A stretch of 64,000 nucleotides of DNA from Desulfosarcina alkanivorans. GTDB taxonomy: Bacteria; Desulfobacterota; Desulfobacteria; Desulfobacterales; Desulfosarcinaceae. Both the position numbers and the translations under genes were made by a program. Location of the stretch: assembly GCF_009688945.1 (NCBI RefSeq), contig NZ_AP021874.1:1550001-1614000 (forward strand), in the 5' to 3' direction. The number at the start of each line of letters is the position of its first letter. The stretch's first letter is position 1. Positions 1-9,843 of the stretch are shown piece by piece. The notes under the pieces are model-generated. The model made no database searches, was not told where the DNA came from, and worked only from the letters and a program-made list of their open reading frames with translations.

Positions 1-1
1 C

Positions 2-535
2 AACCTCATGGCCCTGTCCGGTCGACCGGACGTGATCGACCGGGCGCGCTACGAACTGGGATGGCTGCATGTGGACCAGGGCCGCTGGAAGGATGCCGGC
101 CAGGTCTTTGAACGAATCACCCCCGGCAACCGGGACCGCTTCCAGGTGGCCGGGTTGACCCGGGACCTGGCCCTGAGCGACGCGATCCCGGTGAAAAACC
201 CCACAACCGCCGGCGTGCTCTCGATCATCCCCGGCGGCGGGCAATTGTACTGCAACCGATACCAGGATGCCCTGACCGCCTTCCTGATCAACGCCGGCCT
301 GATCTGGGCGGCCTGGGAGGCTTTTGACGACGAGCAATACGCCCTTGGCAGCGTGATCAGTTTCGTGGAGTTCGGCTTTTATACCGGCAACATATACGGG
401 GCCGTCTCCAGCGCGCACAAGTACAATCGAGACCGGATCGCCGAATTTCGTGAGCGCCTGAGCCGCCGCCAGGTCTCCTTTTCCCTGGCACCGGCACCCG
501 ACGGTGCCGCCGCGTGCCTGACCGTCGACTTTTAA
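2..535 (+). CDS. TPR-like membrane protein, 5' end outside window
   Basis: The reading frame is open to the left edge of the window, so the true start lies upstream and only the C-terminal ~177 residues are visible. The first ~45 residues look like the end of a TPR-type helical region. They are followed by a motif around PGGGQLYCNRYQDAL that resembles the TM2/DUF5683-like signature, then two hydrophobic segments (about residues 90-105 and 110-130 of the visible part). This suggests an inner-membrane protein with a soluble N-terminal repeat domain. The stop lies 4 bases before the next gene, so the two are probably co-transcribed. Function unknown. Confidence 0.75.
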   Translation, partial: NLMALSGRPDVIDRARYELGWLHVDQGRWKDAGQVFERITPGNRDRFQVAGLTRDLALSDAIPVKNPTTAGVLSIIPGGGQLYCNRYQDALTAFLINAGLIWAAWEAFDDEQYALGSVISFVEFGFYTGNIYGAVSSAHKYNRDRIAEFRERLSRRQVSFSLAPAPDGAAACLTVDF

Positions 536-539
536 TCCC

Positions 540-1541
540 ATGCCCGCACCCGATTCATCCTCGAAAGACCTGACCCAAAAAATACTGCGGCTTGTGCTGC
601 TGACAGGGCTTTTCATGGCTATGGCCGGTATCGGGGCCTACCTGGCCCTGACCCTGATCATCAAGGGCGCGGACACCGTGGTCGTCCCCGACCTGGTGGG
701 CAAGGATGTGCTTTACGGGCTCGAAATCCTTTCGGACCTGGGGCTCAATACCCGCGTCAAAGGAACGGCCTACCATGACCAGGTGCCCAAAAACCATGTG
801 ATCGACCAGGATCCGGATCCCGGTGCCGCCATCAAACGGGGGCGTGACGTCAGGATACGGGTTTCCCGCGGTCCCCAGACCATCGTCATGCCCAATCTGA
901 CCGGCCTTTCCCGCCAGCAGGGCGAAATCCTGCTGGCCGAAAACGGCCTGTGCCAGGGGGCGGTCGCCGTCATGGCCAGCTTCCGGCACACCGCCGGCCG
1001 GGTGATCTCCCAAACCCCGCAGCCCGGTACAACCGTTTCCCGCCACACCTGCGCCGACCTGATGGTCAGCCGGGGACCGCCCTCCCCGGCTTTTCCCATG
1101 GTGGACCTGGCCGGTTTTACCCTGGAGGCAGCCATTCGCCGACTGGAACAACTGCAGCTGACGGTGGGTAAAATCCTGGCTGTCCGCAGGGCCGGCCCGC
1201 AGTTGGATACGGTCGTGGACCAGCTGCCGCTTGCCGGATATCGCGTCATCCCGGGCAGTCCGGTGGACCTGACGGTCAACCGGTCCGTCGACGGCAGGCA
1301 TTCCGGCGATCCGGGAAAAGCCGATCAGGTGGAACTGTTCCGGTTCTCCCTGGAAAACGGATTTTTAAAAAAACGCGTGCGGGTCAAAATGATCCAGGCC
1401 CGGTATTCGCTGGACCTGCTGGATGATTTTATGTCGCCGGGCCAAGAAATCTGGCTTTTGGTTCCCAAAAATGGTAATCCCACGGTACTTGTCTATGTGG
1501 ATGACCAGTTGATGGAAACCCGGATAATGAGCGCCCGCTGA
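540..1541 (+). CDS. PASTA-domain membrane protein
   Basis: A protein of 333 residues with one N-terminal transmembrane segment (about residues 16-40) and three PASTA repeats, roughly at residues 47-111, 114-180 and 184-252. Each repeat opens with a P(D/N)L(V/T)G-type motif and ends with a VRVSRG-like strand. PASTA domains bind peptidoglycan fragments or muropeptides in other bacteria, usually attached to Ser/Thr kinases or penicillin-binding proteins. Here there is no kinase or transpeptidase domain, and the remaining ~80 C-terminal residues are unrecognised. The topology implies a short cytoplasmic tail with the repeats in the periplasm. A role in sensing or anchoring to the cell wall is inference. 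It lies 4 bases after the preceding gene and 68 bases before rpe. Confidence 0.85.
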   Translation: MPAPDSSSKDLTQKILRLVLLTGLFMAMAGIGAYLALTLIIKGADTVVVPDLVGKDVLYGLEILSDLGLNTRVKGTAYHDQVPKNHVIDQDPDPGAAIKRGRDVRIRVSRGPQTIVMPNLTGLSRQQGEILLAENGLCQGAVAVMASFRHTAGRVISQTPQPGTTVSRHTCADLMVSRGPPSPAFPMVDLAGFTLEAAIRRLEQLQLTVGKILAVRRAGPQLDTVVDQLPLAGYRVIPGSPVDLTVNRSVDGRHSGDPGKADQVELFRFSLENGFLKKRVRVKMIQARYSLDLLDDFMSPGQEIWLLVPKNGNPTVLVYVDDQLMETRIMSAR

Positions 1542-1609
1542 ACGACCCGGGTTACACCGGAATACATTCCGAGCCCCTCGGATTTCCTGAACATGAAAAT
1601 GAGGTAAAA

Positions 1610-2260
1610 ATGAAAGCTATTGCACCGTCGATTTTATCGGCAGACTTTTCCAGGCTGGGAGACGAAATTCAGGCCGTGGAAGCCGCCGGCGCCGACTGGA
1701 TCCATGTGGATGTCATGGACGGCCGCTTCGTTCCCAATATCACCATGGGACCGCTGGTGGTCGAGGCGGTTCGACGATCCACCCGTCTGACCATCGACAT
1801 CCACCTGATGATCGAATCTCCGGAAAACTATATCGCAGCGTTTGCCGATGCCGGTGCCGACTATATCGCCGTCCACCAGGAGGCCTGCACCCACCTGCAC
1901 CGCACGGTCCAGCTGATCCGCGAACGCGGCGCCAGGCCCGGTGTGGCCCTGAACCCCGCGACGCCCGTGGAAAGCCTGGAGTGGGTATTGGAAGACCTCG
2001 ATTTTGTCCTGGTCATGAGCGTCAACCCCGGTTTCGGTGGCCAGCAATTCATTCCCTCGGCCCTGGACAAGATCGCCCGCCTCAAATCGATGATCCGTGA
2101 ACGGGGACTGCCCACCCTGATCCAGATCGACGGCGGCGTAAATGCCGGCACCATCGGCCGTATCTCGCAATCCGGCGTGGATGTGTTCGTGGCCGGCAGC
2201 GCCATATTCGGCAGTGACGACTACGCCGGCACCATTTCCGAACTCAAAGCCAAATGGTAA
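1610..2260 (+). CDS. rpe: Ribulose-phosphate 3-epimerase
   Basis: Interconverts ribulose 5-phosphate and xylulose 5-phosphate in the pentose phosphate pathway. The 216-residue length is normal for the family. Visible signatures of the TIM-barrel epimerase are the N-terminal APSILSADF, the metal/substrate motif [22 protein letters not shown] near residue 140, and the phosphate-binding DGGVN and VAGSAIFG segments. A GAGG ribosome site lies 5 bases before the ATG. The stop is close to the start of aroQ, which suggests translational coupling. Confidence 0.96.
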   Translation: MKAIAPSILSADFSRLGDEIQAVEAAGADWIHVDVMDGRFVPNITMGPLVVEAVRRSTRLTIDIHLMIESPENYIAAFADAGADYIAVHQEACTHLHRTVQLIRERGARPGVALNPATPVESLEWVLEDLDFVLVMSVNPGFGGQQFIPSALDKIARLKSMIRERGLPTLIQIDGGVNAGTIGRISQSGVDVFVAGSAIFGSDDYAGTISELKAKW

Positions 2261-2271
2261 CGGAGGCAATC

Positions 2272-2724
2272 GTGGCTGACAGCCGGCAGAACCGACATAT
2301 TTTCGTGGTCCACGGCCCCAACCTGAACATGCTGGGCCAGCGCGAACCCGACCATTACGGTCACCGGACCCTGGCCGACATCGACCGTGCCATCGCGTCG
2401 AAAGCCACCGAACTGGCCCTTCAGGTGTCGACGTTTCAGTCCAACCACGAGGGAGAAATCGTCGACGCCCTCCAGGGCGCCGTCGGCCGGGCGCAGGGGC
2501 TGATCATCAATCCTGCCGCTTACACCCACACCAGCGTGGCCATCCGGGATGCGGTCCTGATGCTGGATGTCCCCACGATCGAGGTGCATCTGTCCAACAT
2601 TCACAAACGGGAATCGTTCCGGCACCGGTCCTTCATCGCCGACATCGCCACCGGACAGATCACCGGCCTGGGGGCATCGGGATACCTGTTTGCCCTGGAG
2701 GCCCTGGCCCGGATGATCGCCTGA
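2272..2724 (+). CDS. aroQ: 3-dehydroquinate dehydratase, type II
   Basis: Catalyses dehydration of 3-dehydroquinate to 3-dehydroshikimate in the shikimate pathway. The 150-residue product shows the type II signatures: [16 protein letters not shown] with the catalytic Tyr and active-site Arg near the N-terminus, [16 protein letters not shown] in the middle, and [16 protein letters not shown] with the catalytic His. I chose the GTG at 2272 because GGAGG lies 5 bases upstream. The in-frame ATG at 2254 would overlap rpe and has no ribosome site. No other shikimate genes are in the window. Confidence 0.94.
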   Translation: MADSRQNRHIFVVHGPNLNMLGQREPDHYGHRTLADIDRAIASKATELALQVSTFQSNHEGEIVDALQGAVGRAQGLIINPAAYTHTSVAIRDAVLMLDVPTIEVHLSNIHKRESFRHRSFIADIATGQITGLGASGYLFALEALARMIA

Positions 2725-2729
2725 CCCCC

Positions 2730-3908
2730 ATGGCCGCTGATTTTAAACAACAATCGTTGTGGGACGATGCCCCCCCTGCCGCAAAGAATGCGTTTGAGCT
2801 GCAATCGTCGCTTGAGCGGCGGATCCTTCGCGGCCTGATGGCCGAATGGGAAAATGCGCGATGGCTGCTGCCCGATGCGCTTCGGCAGGCGGTCACCAAA
2901 CCGGTTCTTGCCATTCGGGATATGCCGGGCCGGTTGGGCTGCTGGAATCCTGCCAAACGGGAAATCACCCTGGGCCGGGAAATCGTCAGCGGGGGTCGCT
3001 GGGATGATCTCAAGGAGGTGCTGCTCCACGAAATGGCCCACCAGGTGGCCCATGAAGGGCTGGGGGCCGCATCCGAGACCGACCATGGGGACGGATTTCG
3101 GAAGGCCTGCGCCCTGCTGCGGGCCAATCCGGCTGCCTCCGGCACATACCGGTCCCTGCGTGAACGCCTGCACCACGGTGAGGACATGGAGGACCGGGAT
3201 CGCATCGTGGTCAGGATTCACAAGCTCATGGCCCTGGCGGAAAGCAGCAACCCCAACGAGGCGCATGCCGCCATGCGCAAGGCCCACGAACTGATTTCAC
3301 GCCACAACGTACGCCTGATCGGTCAAAAGGGCCCTCAGGAATACCACAGCATGTTCCTGGGTGCGCCCCGTCTGCGCCATTTTCGGGAGTCCTATCACCT
3401 GGCCCACCTGATCCAGAATTTCTACTTCGTCCAGTGCATGTGGATCCAGGCCTGGGTGGTGGAAAAGGAAAAAATGGGACGGGTGCTGGAAATCAGCGGG
3501 ACCCGCAAAAACATCACCATCGCCGAATACGTCCACGATGCCCTCTGCCGCTATATCGACTCGGCCTGGGAGGCGTATCGACGGGGCAAAAGCCTGAACC
3601 GATACCGCAAAACCGATTTTGCCGTCGGCATCATCGAAGGGTTTTCGACCACGTTGCAGCAGGCATCCCCATCGGCCCCCCGCAGGGACGGCGGCGACCT
3701 GCCCGTCTGCATCGAGGACGGCGCCCTGACCCGATACGTCGCCCGGCGGTATCCCCACGTACGGTCCTGCAGAAAAAAAGGAACCGGGCACGACCCCCGG
3801 GTGCTGGCGGACGGAACTGAAAAAGGGAAGCAGTTGGTGATCGCCAGGGGCATCACCCAAAACGACGGATTCAAGGACCGCAGACTGGAATACCACCGGC
3901 AGGAGTAG
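2730..3908 (+). CDS. SprT-like metallopeptidase domain with DUF2786-like region
   Basis: A protein of 392 residues. Residues ~20-150 form a SprT-like domain with the zinc motif HEMAHQVAHE, where two His and the catalytic Glu are present, preceded by a strand reading LGCWNPAKREITL. A helical segment follows around residues 160-190 (KLMALAESSNPNEAHAAMRKAHEL) that matches the DUF2786 pattern, then an uncharacterised domain rich in aromatic residues. SprT/Spartan relatives cleave DNA-protein crosslinks or are of unknown function. The substrate here is unknown. It starts 5 bases after aroQ stops and is probably in the same transcript. Confidence 0.85.
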   Translation: MAADFKQQSLWDDAPPAAKNAFELQSSLERRILRGLMAEWENARWLLPDALRQAVTKPVLAIRDMPGRLGCWNPAKREITLGREIVSGGRWDDLKEVLLHEMAHQVAHEGLGAASETDHGDGFRKACALLRANPAASGTYRSLRERLHHGEDMEDRDRIVVRIHKLMALAESSNPNEAHAAMRKAHELISRHNVRLIGQKGPQEYHSMFLGAPRLRHFRESYHLAHLIQNFYFVQCMWIQAWVVEKEKMGRVLEISGTRKNITIAEYVHDALCRYIDSAWEAYRRGKSLNRYRKTDFAVGIIEGFSTTLQQASPSAPRRDGGDLPVCIEDGALTRYVARRYPHVRSCRKKGTGHDPRVLADGTEKGKQLVIARGITQNDGFKDRRLEYHRQE

Positions 3909-3942
3909 GCCTGCCGATTCGCGGCATCGGAGGAAATATGTG

Positions 3943-4941
3943 ATGGAGACGCTGGCCCCGAAGGAGGAAAAACCCGTTCATGTGGTCACCATCGGCGGCG
4001 GCAGCGGCCAGTATGCCCTGTTGTCCGGCCTGAGAAACCTGGCGGGAATCCGCATCAGTGCCGTCGTCTCCATGATGGACAGCGGCGGCAGCACCGGTCG
4101 GCTCCGCGACGAATTGGGGACCCTGCCTCCCGGCGATATCCTCAAGTGCATCCTGGCCCTGTCCCCCCACCAGGAAACCGCCCGTGCCATCTTCCAGAAA
4201 CGATTCAAGAAGGACCGGCGCCTCAAGGGACACAATGCCGGGAACATGCTCCTGACCATGCTCTCCCGTTACACCGGCAGTTTTCCGGCCGGCGTGCAGG
4301 CACTGGCCGAGATCCTGGATGTCAGGGGAGAAATCCTGCCGGTCACCATCGACCGGGCCACGCTGGTCGCCGAACTGACCGACGGCAGCCGCATTTTCGG
4401 TGAAAGCGCCATCGACACCCCCCGCGGCCACCAGCGTGAAACCATACGCGATGTCTACCTGGTCCCTCACCACAGCGACGCCATCACCGTTTTCCCGCCG
4501 GTGCTGGATGCCATCGCCGATGCGGACTATATCATCCTGGGACCGGGAGACCTGTTTACCAGCATCATCCCCAACCTCATCGTTCCCGGACTCAAGGAAA
4601 AACTGAAAACCGTGTCGGCGCCCATTTATCACGTGGTCAACATCATGACCAAATTCGGTGAGACGAACCATTTCCAGGCCTGCGATTTCATTGCGACGCT
4701 GGAGGGGTTTACCGGGCGGAAGATATCCGGCGCCATCGTCAACAACCGCCGGCCCGATGACCGTCTGCTGGCACTGTATCGACGCCAGAAATCCGATTTT
4801 GTCGATATCGGCCTGCCAACCCCCGGGTGCCCGCTGATCATGGAAGATCTCCTGGAAACCTCCGGTGACGTCATCCGCCACGACCCCCAGAAACTGGCCG
4901 GCCTGATCGCCGGCATCATTTCCGGCGCACACCGCCCATAG
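3943..4941 (+). CDS. yvcK: YvcK/GlmR family gluconeogenesis factor
   Basis: A CofD/YvcK-fold protein of 332 residues, with the N-terminal nucleotide-sugar-binding motif TIGGGSGQYALLSGL, the following MMDSGGSTGRLRDELG segment, and GPGDLFTSIIPNLIVPG in the middle. In Bacillus, YvcK/GlmR binds UDP-GlcNAc and is needed for cell shape on gluconeogenic carbon. The absence of CofD-type features and the presence of the DSGGS motif favour YvcK over 2-phospho-L-lactate transferase. GGAGGA lies 8 bases before this ATG; the GTG one codon upstream is equally possible. It is convergent with ispD, with 169 bases between them and no clear terminator. Confidence 0.9.
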   Translation: METLAPKEEKPVHVVTIGGGSGQYALLSGLRNLAGIRISAVVSMMDSGGSTGRLRDELGTLPPGDILKCILALSPHQETARAIFQKRFKKDRRLKGHNAGNMLLTMLSRYTGSFPAGVQALAEILDVRGEILPVTIDRATLVAELTDGSRIFGESAIDTPRGHQRETIRDVYLVPHHSDAITVFPPVLDAIADADYIILGPGDLFTSIIPNLIVPGLKEKLKTVSAPIYHVVNIMTKFGETNHFQACDFIATLEGFTGRKISGAIVNNRRPDDRLLALYRRQKSDFVDIGLPTPGCPLIMEDLLETSGDVIRHDPQKLAGLIAGIISGAHRP

Positions 4942-5110
4942 CGGTCTTCGGACCTTGCGTCTTGAAGCACGCCCTTCACCACGCGATGGTATATGCGATT
5001 CACTGACGGCCCGCTGTCAGACGTGGTGATCCACGACCGGAATCCATGAAGGGCAAGGGCTGCAGGAATCGAAGAAGCCAACGCGGGCAGGGAGGTTGCT
5101 CAACGGGCGG

Positions 5111-5809
5111 TTATTGGAGGGAGGCGGCCCGCCTGTTGAATATTGCCCGGGCGAGGGTCAGATCGTCCGGTGTCGTGATTTTGATATTCTCCCGGTCGCC
5201 GGGCACCACGGTCACCGCTTCCCCTGCAAATTCAACCACCGAGGCGTCATCGGTGGCGGCAAAGCCGTTCTGGAGAGCCAATTGGTGGGCCCGCCGGATC
5301 AAGCCGATGGAAAAGGTCTGGGGGGTCTGGGCCAGCCAGATCTGCCGACGGTCCAGGGTCTCGCGAATCACGCCGCTTTCATCCACCCGCTTCAGGGTAT
5401 CCGTGGCCGGTATGGCCGGAATGCAGGCACCGGTAAGCCCGACCCCGGCGAGGCAGGCGTCGATGAGAGATGCACCGACAAACGGCCGCACGCCGTCGTG
5501 GATCATGACGATACCGTCGGAATCGCCCAGGGCTGCCAGCCCGTTCAATACCGACGTCTGCCGCCGGGAACCGCCGGCGACGACCTGGACATCGTGCGCC
5601 AGGTTCAACGGCGCCACGATATCGGCACGGCAATGATCCAGGTCCCCGGCAGGCACCACGAGAAGAATCCGGTCCACAGTGGAACAGGCGTCAAAGGCCG
5701 CCAGCGCGTGGGCGACGATGGGCCGGCCGCCCAGGGCGAGATACTGCTTTTTCACCGAGGATTTCATGCGGGAACCGCTCCCGCCGGCAACGATGACCGC
5801 CGATATCAT
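5111..5809 (-). CDS. ispD: 2-C-methyl-D-erythritol 4-phosphate cytidylyltransferase
   Basis: Transfers CMP from CTP to methylerythritol 4-phosphate in the MEP isoprenoid pathway. The 232-residue length is typical. Signatures seen are the N-terminal CTP-binding loop VAGGSGSRMKSSVKKQYL, the VAGGSRRQTSVLNGL segment, the IHDGVRPF motif, and QTPQTF followed by TDDASVVE near the C-terminus. The ATG overlaps the stop of the upstream HPr-domain gene by 4 bases (ATGA), so translation of the two is very likely coupled. No ispF fusion or neighbour is present. Confidence 0.95.
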   Translation of the reverse strand: MISAVIVAGGSGSRMKSSVKKQYLALGGRPIVAHALAAFDACSTVDRILLVVPAGDLDHCRADIVAPLNLAHDVQVVAGGSRRQTSVLNGLAALGDSDGIVMIHDGVRPFVGASLIDACLAGVGLTGACIPAIPATDTLKRVDESGVIRETLDRRQIWLAQTPQTFSIGLIRRAHQLALQNGFAATDDASVVEFAGEAVTVVPGDRENIKITTPDDLTLARAIFNRRAASLQ

Positions 5810-7110
5810 TTCAGGTAGCTCAATTCCCCGGGAAGCGGCACGCCTTTGCCCATGGTGTCTTCCCCGTAATTGACACCGGCCAGGATCTGGATGTCGGCCA
5901 GTGCGCGGATGTCGCCTTCAAAGGTCACCTCGGAGATCTTCTCCTTCTGGATTTTTCCGCCGGCCCACTGGATGTCCAGGACACTGCTGGCGTCGAATCG
6001 GTCTTCACCGACCACCAGTTCCACCTGCCCGCCGAAATGCTGGACGATCTTGGCGACCAGAAGACTGGGCCGGCTGTGGAATCCCAGCTTGACCGGGATC
6101 CCCACGGTAATGGACGACCGTTCGATGTTTTCGTTGAGAATCTCCCGGGCCAGCTTCTTCCCGGAGTTGAGGTAGTGGCAGGCATAGTAAAGCCCGTAGT
6201 TGATGGTGCGATCCATCAGTTTCACCGGGTCCACAAGGGAGGCCAGCTTGTCCTGGACCCGCTTGTAGGTGTTCTTATAGCCGGCTTCATGAAGATGGCG
6301 TTCGTAAAAATGAAGCAGGCGCCCCATCATCTGGAGCAGGTGAAAGACAATCGAGAAATAACTTCTCAGGGATTTTAACTTTCGGTCGCCAAAACGAAAC
6401 CCGCCATGAATCACATAGGTGTCAAAAGAGGACTGCAGGTTATGAACCAGCATTTCGAAACGGCGGATCTGAACCTCGTTTACCTTTTCGGGCACCAGGG
6501 CGGCCATCTCATCGTCATCGTAAGGCTCGTAAAACCCCATGGGATCGAAACTGGCTGCAATGGAAAGGAACTCGCTGGCAATCTTGACGATATTGCGTTT
6601 TTGAACATCTTTGGCGTCATCGTCGATGTCATATTTGAGCATTTCACCGGTTGTGATGCCGGGGAAATCCTCAGGCCCGAAACTGTCTGACGGCATGGCG
6701 ATATTGAGCCGCGACGCCTCGTCGATAATCACGGGCGCCAGGTTCCGCAGGGCATCATTCAAAAAGTTGAGGGTGGCCTCCCCCTGCTCACGAAATACCT
6801 CGATGTCAGGAATATCATAAAAAATAAGCCTGTTCAGGATATGTTTCTGGCAGTATACCCCGAGGCTCAGGTGCCGGATCGTGGCACATAGCTCCCGGTA
6901 CAGGTACCAGTCCTCACTGTTCTTGGCGCCGTGGAAATCAAGAAAGTCCTCCAGTACCTGGGAGGTGCTGATCAGTTTGGAGTACAATTTTTTGGTGAAT
7001 ACGTGATCGGGAGTCTGCTGGTTGGAGATATAAAGGCAGCATTTGAGGTAGTCCGATGAGAAAATTCTGACCTTTTCAGAATAAGAGATTTCACAGAAAG
7101 GGTCGTTCAC
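5806..7110 (-). CDS. Protein with C-terminal HPr-like phosphocarrier domain
   Basis: A protein of 434 residues. The first ~330 residues are helical and unrecognised. Residues ~334-412 match the PTS phosphocarrier HPr fold, with the motif GFHSRPS that keeps the phosphorylatable His (His345) and its neighbouring Arg. Further on, DASSVLDIQ occupies the place of the HPr regulatory-Ser helix. A ~20-residue tail follows. HPr normally relays phosphate between enzyme I and sugar permeases, but no PTS genes are in the window, so a regulatory role is more likely than transport (inference). Start is GTG with CGGAG 8 bases upstream. It overlaps ispD by 4 bases and lies 166 bases downstream of rnpB on the same strand. 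Confidence 0.8.
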   Translation of the reverse strand: MNDPFCEISYSEKVRIFSSDYLKCCLYISNQQTPDHVFTKKLYSKLISTSQVLEDFLDFHGAKNSEDWYLYRELCATIRHLSLGVYCQKHILNRLIFYDIPDIEVFREQGEATLNFLNDALRNLAPVIIDEASRLNIAMPSDSFGPEDFPGITTGEMLKYDIDDDAKDVQKRNIVKIASEFLSIAASFDPMGFYEPYDDDEMAALVPEKVNEVQIRRFEMLVHNLQSSFDTYVIHGGFRFGDRKLKSLRSYFSIVFHLLQMMGRLLHFYERHLHEAGYKNTYKRVQDKLASLVDPVKLMDRTINYGLYYACHYLNSGKKLAREILNENIERSSITVGIPVKLGFHSRPSLLVAKIVQHFGGQVELVVGEDRFDASSVLDIQWAGGKIQKEKISEVTFEGDIRALADIQILAGVNYGEDTMGKGVPLPGELSYLK

Positions 7111-7276
7111 GATACACTCCGTTCCTTTACCGGGTAAAAGATGGTGTCCGGTCGATCATCGCCAGCGGACAATTTGTTTTTCCTGGATTTTCTGGAATAG
7201 CGATTCCCGCCGGCAAATGGCAGAGTCCGGTAGGAGTCAGGGCCGGGAACTGCCATTTTCGGTGGGATGACGAGAT

Positions 7277-7661
<385 letters not shown>

Positions 7662-7663
<2 letters not shown>

Positions 7664-8387
7664 ATTCGCCGTCTCTGTCTTTCCAATAAATAATCCGGTG
7701 GCAATGGGGGCAGAATCGGAGCTGATCAAATCGCTGGAGTTCATTGAACAGCTGCGCCGGAATGTTCATGTGACACCCCATACAGATGGCTCCCTGAACG
7801 GGCACCACCGCCATGCCCCTGACTTTTTTTTTCACATCATCCAGGATGCTGATCATTTTGGGATCCGCCTTGGCACTGATCTCCATCTTCTTGTCGTTCA
7901 ATGTGTCGACGGCCTGCCGTTCGTCCTGCTCCCGCGCCGTGAGCGACTCCTTCTTTTCCCGGCACGACTGAATGAACCCATCCAGTTGGGCTTCTTTTTC
8001 ATTTACCGCCTGTTCGGTGGATTCGATTTTTTCCAGTTGTTCGAGCATGCGGTCCTCAACGCCTGAATTCATCTTTCGCAGATCTTCTATTTCTTTCAGG
8101 ATCGACTGGTACTCTTTATTGGTTTTGACGGCACGCAGCTTCTCGTTGCTTTTAACGATCATTTCCCGATTGGCCTTGGATTCGGATTCCATCTCTCGAT
8201 AGGATTTTCTCAGGTCGTCAAGAAGCTTTTTTTCATCAGCGATCAGCGTCTCGCGTTCACTCGCTTCCTGATCCAGAGAGGTAACCTGGCCACTCAGTGC
8301 GTCGAGTTGCCGCCTGGCTAGAAGAATCTCCCGTTCAACCCCCTGGACTTCGACGAGGATGTTAATCTGTTCTGCAATATTGCTCAT
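7662..8387 (-). CDS. C4-type zinc-ribbon coiled-coil protein
   Basis: A protein of 241 residues. Residues ~5-175 are charged and strongly heptad-like, predicting a long coiled-coil hairpin. The C-terminus carries a zinc ribbon with CMGCHM near residue 202 and CPHCHR near residue 227, giving four Cys ligands. This matches the widespread DUF164 / C4-type zinc-ribbon family, whose role is not established; nucleic-acid binding is often supposed. It is 24 bases downstream of the Nif3-family gene and its stop codon touches rnpB. Confidence 0.88.
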
Positions 8388-8411
8388 GGCAGCCTTTCTC
8401 TTTCTTGCGTT

Positions 8412-9530
8412 TCACAGGTAATGAAATGGGTCCGTTTCCGTGTCGGCGGCTTCCACGGTAGCCGACAGACCCGCGGCCTTCAAGGCGTCCCGGATGTATC
8501 CCGCCAGAACATCGACGATCAGGTGTTCGGAGCCGAAATGACCGATGTCGATGAGCCCGATGCCCGCCTGCTGGGCATCTCTGGCCGTGTGGTACCCCAG
8601 ATCCCCGCTGACATAGGCCTGGGCACCCGAAGCGACGGCCGCAGCCATCAGGCTGGCGCCGCTGCCCGAACACACCGCGACCGTTTCCACCGCCACGTCC
8701 GGCTGGCCGACCACCTTGACCGTCGACAGATTCAACGCGGCTTTCAGCCTGGCGGAAAAGGCTTCCAGTGCAACGGGTGACGGCAGCTGCCCCACCCGCC
8801 CCAACCCGGTCTGGTGGTCCCGGACGGCAAGGGGATAGACATCATGGGCCATGGTTTCATAGGGGTGGACTTTTTTCAACGCATCCACCACTGTGCCCAG
8901 GTTATTTTGCGCAACGATGATTTCGATGCGCGATTCCTTGACTTCCGAAAGGGTGTTGCGTTTTCCAACGGCAGGCGTGGCGTCGCCGTCCGGCCAAAAG
9001 GTACCCACGCCTTCGGACCGGAAGGTACAGCACCGGTATTTGCCGATACGGCCTGCATCCAGCGCAAAAAGGGCGTCAAGCATCGGGCGCACATGAGTCA
9101 GAGGAACAAAGATCACCAGTTTGACCATGTCGACATCGACAGGGCCGCCAAGTGCACGAAGGTTCCCCAGTCCCATCTTAGCGGCGAGGATATCGTTGAC
9201 GCCGCCCGGCACGCTGTCCAGGTTGGTATGGGCGCTGATTATGGCCAGCCGCCGGGATAAGGCCGTTTCAACAATCCGGCCCTGGGGCGTCCCGCAATCA
9301 ATGCGTTGGAGCGGCTTGAAAAACAGCGGGTGATGGGTCACCAATACGTCCACATCGTTCTCACAGGCATCGGCCACCACCTCGGGAAGCGGATCGAGCG
9401 CCGTCCATATCTTTTTGACGGGCCAGGCCGGATTTCCCAGTTGGAGCCCGACATTATCCCATGATTCGGCCAGCCGGGAAGGCGCCAAGCGGTCGAGGAT
9501 CCGGATAATTTGAGCGACGGTACCTGTCAT
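8412..9530 (-). CDS. Nif3-like dinuclear metal centre protein
   Basis: A Nif3/YqfO-family protein of 372 residues, the longer form with an inserted middle domain (about residues 130-230) between the two Nif3 halves. Motifs include SWDNVGLQLG near the N-terminus, the metal-binding VTHHPLFFK, and ISAHTNLDSVPGGVN. A C-terminal segment around GHFGSEHLIV supplies the remaining His/Glu ligands. Family members bind two metal ions; some are linked to GTP cyclohydrolase-like activity, but the physiological role is unsettled. It lies directly downstream of the CAU tRNA and upstream of the zinc-ribbon gene. Confidence 0.92.
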   Translation of the reverse strand: MTGTVAQIIRILDRLAPSRLAESWDNVGLQLGNPAWPVKKIWTALDPLPEVVADACENDVDVLVTHHPLFFKPLQRIDCGTPQGRIVETALSRRLAIISAHTNLDSVPGGVNDILAAKMGLGNLRALGGPVDVDMVKLVIFVPLTHVRPMLDALFALDAGRIGKYRCCTFRSEGVGTFWPDGDATPAVGKRNTLSEVKESRIEIIVAQNNLGTVVDALKKVHPYETMAHDVYPLAVRDHQTGLGRVGQLPSPVALEAFSARLKAALNLSTVKVVGQPDVAVETVAVCSGSGASLMAAAVASGAQAYVSGDLGYHTARDAQQAGIGLIDIGHFGSEHLIVDVLAGYIRDALKAAGLSATVEAADTETDPFHYL

Positions 9531-9692
9531 GCCATGTTCCTTTTAATGGGCAACTGCCCGGCAAAGGGCATAAAAAAAGCGCGGTAGCAGGAATCTCACC
9601 ACGCCGAATCGCCTTATTTCCTCAATCGTGCCGTACCTTGAGGCCTCCGGGCGTTTGGGTTTGACGAACGGCGCCGGAGTTCTTTTTTAAAG

Positions 9693-9765
9693 TGGGCCCA
9701 CCTGGGATCGAACCAGGGACCGACCGGTTATGAGCCGGTGGCTCTGCCAACTGAGCTATGGGCCC
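9693..9765 (-). tRNA. tRNA with CAU anticodon (Met, or Ile2)
   Basis: A 73-nt cloverleaf: 7-bp acceptor stem GGGCCCA/UGGGCCC, D arm with AGCUCAGUUGG, anticodon stem CCGG/CCGG with loop CUCAUAA (anticodon CAU at complement of 9730-9732), T arm with GGUUCGAUCC, discriminator A. CCA is not encoded. CAU occurs in initiator and elongator tRNA-Met and in tRNA-Ile2, whose C34 is modified to lysidine. The paired 1-72 position argues against the initiator type. Sequence alone does not separate elongator Met from Ile2. Confidence 0.95.
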
Positions 9766-9843
9766 GTATCAGGGTGACAGCGATCGTTTTCCTACCGCCG
9801 TCATGATCGTTTGTCAAGCAGATGGACGTCTGTTCGTCTCCTA

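Noticed and set aside
4942-5110. Possible coding remnant or heptamer repeat after yvcK.
   Set aside because: Only two heptamers fit the ANNNCNG pattern on the minus strand and there is no start signal, so it is too weak to call.
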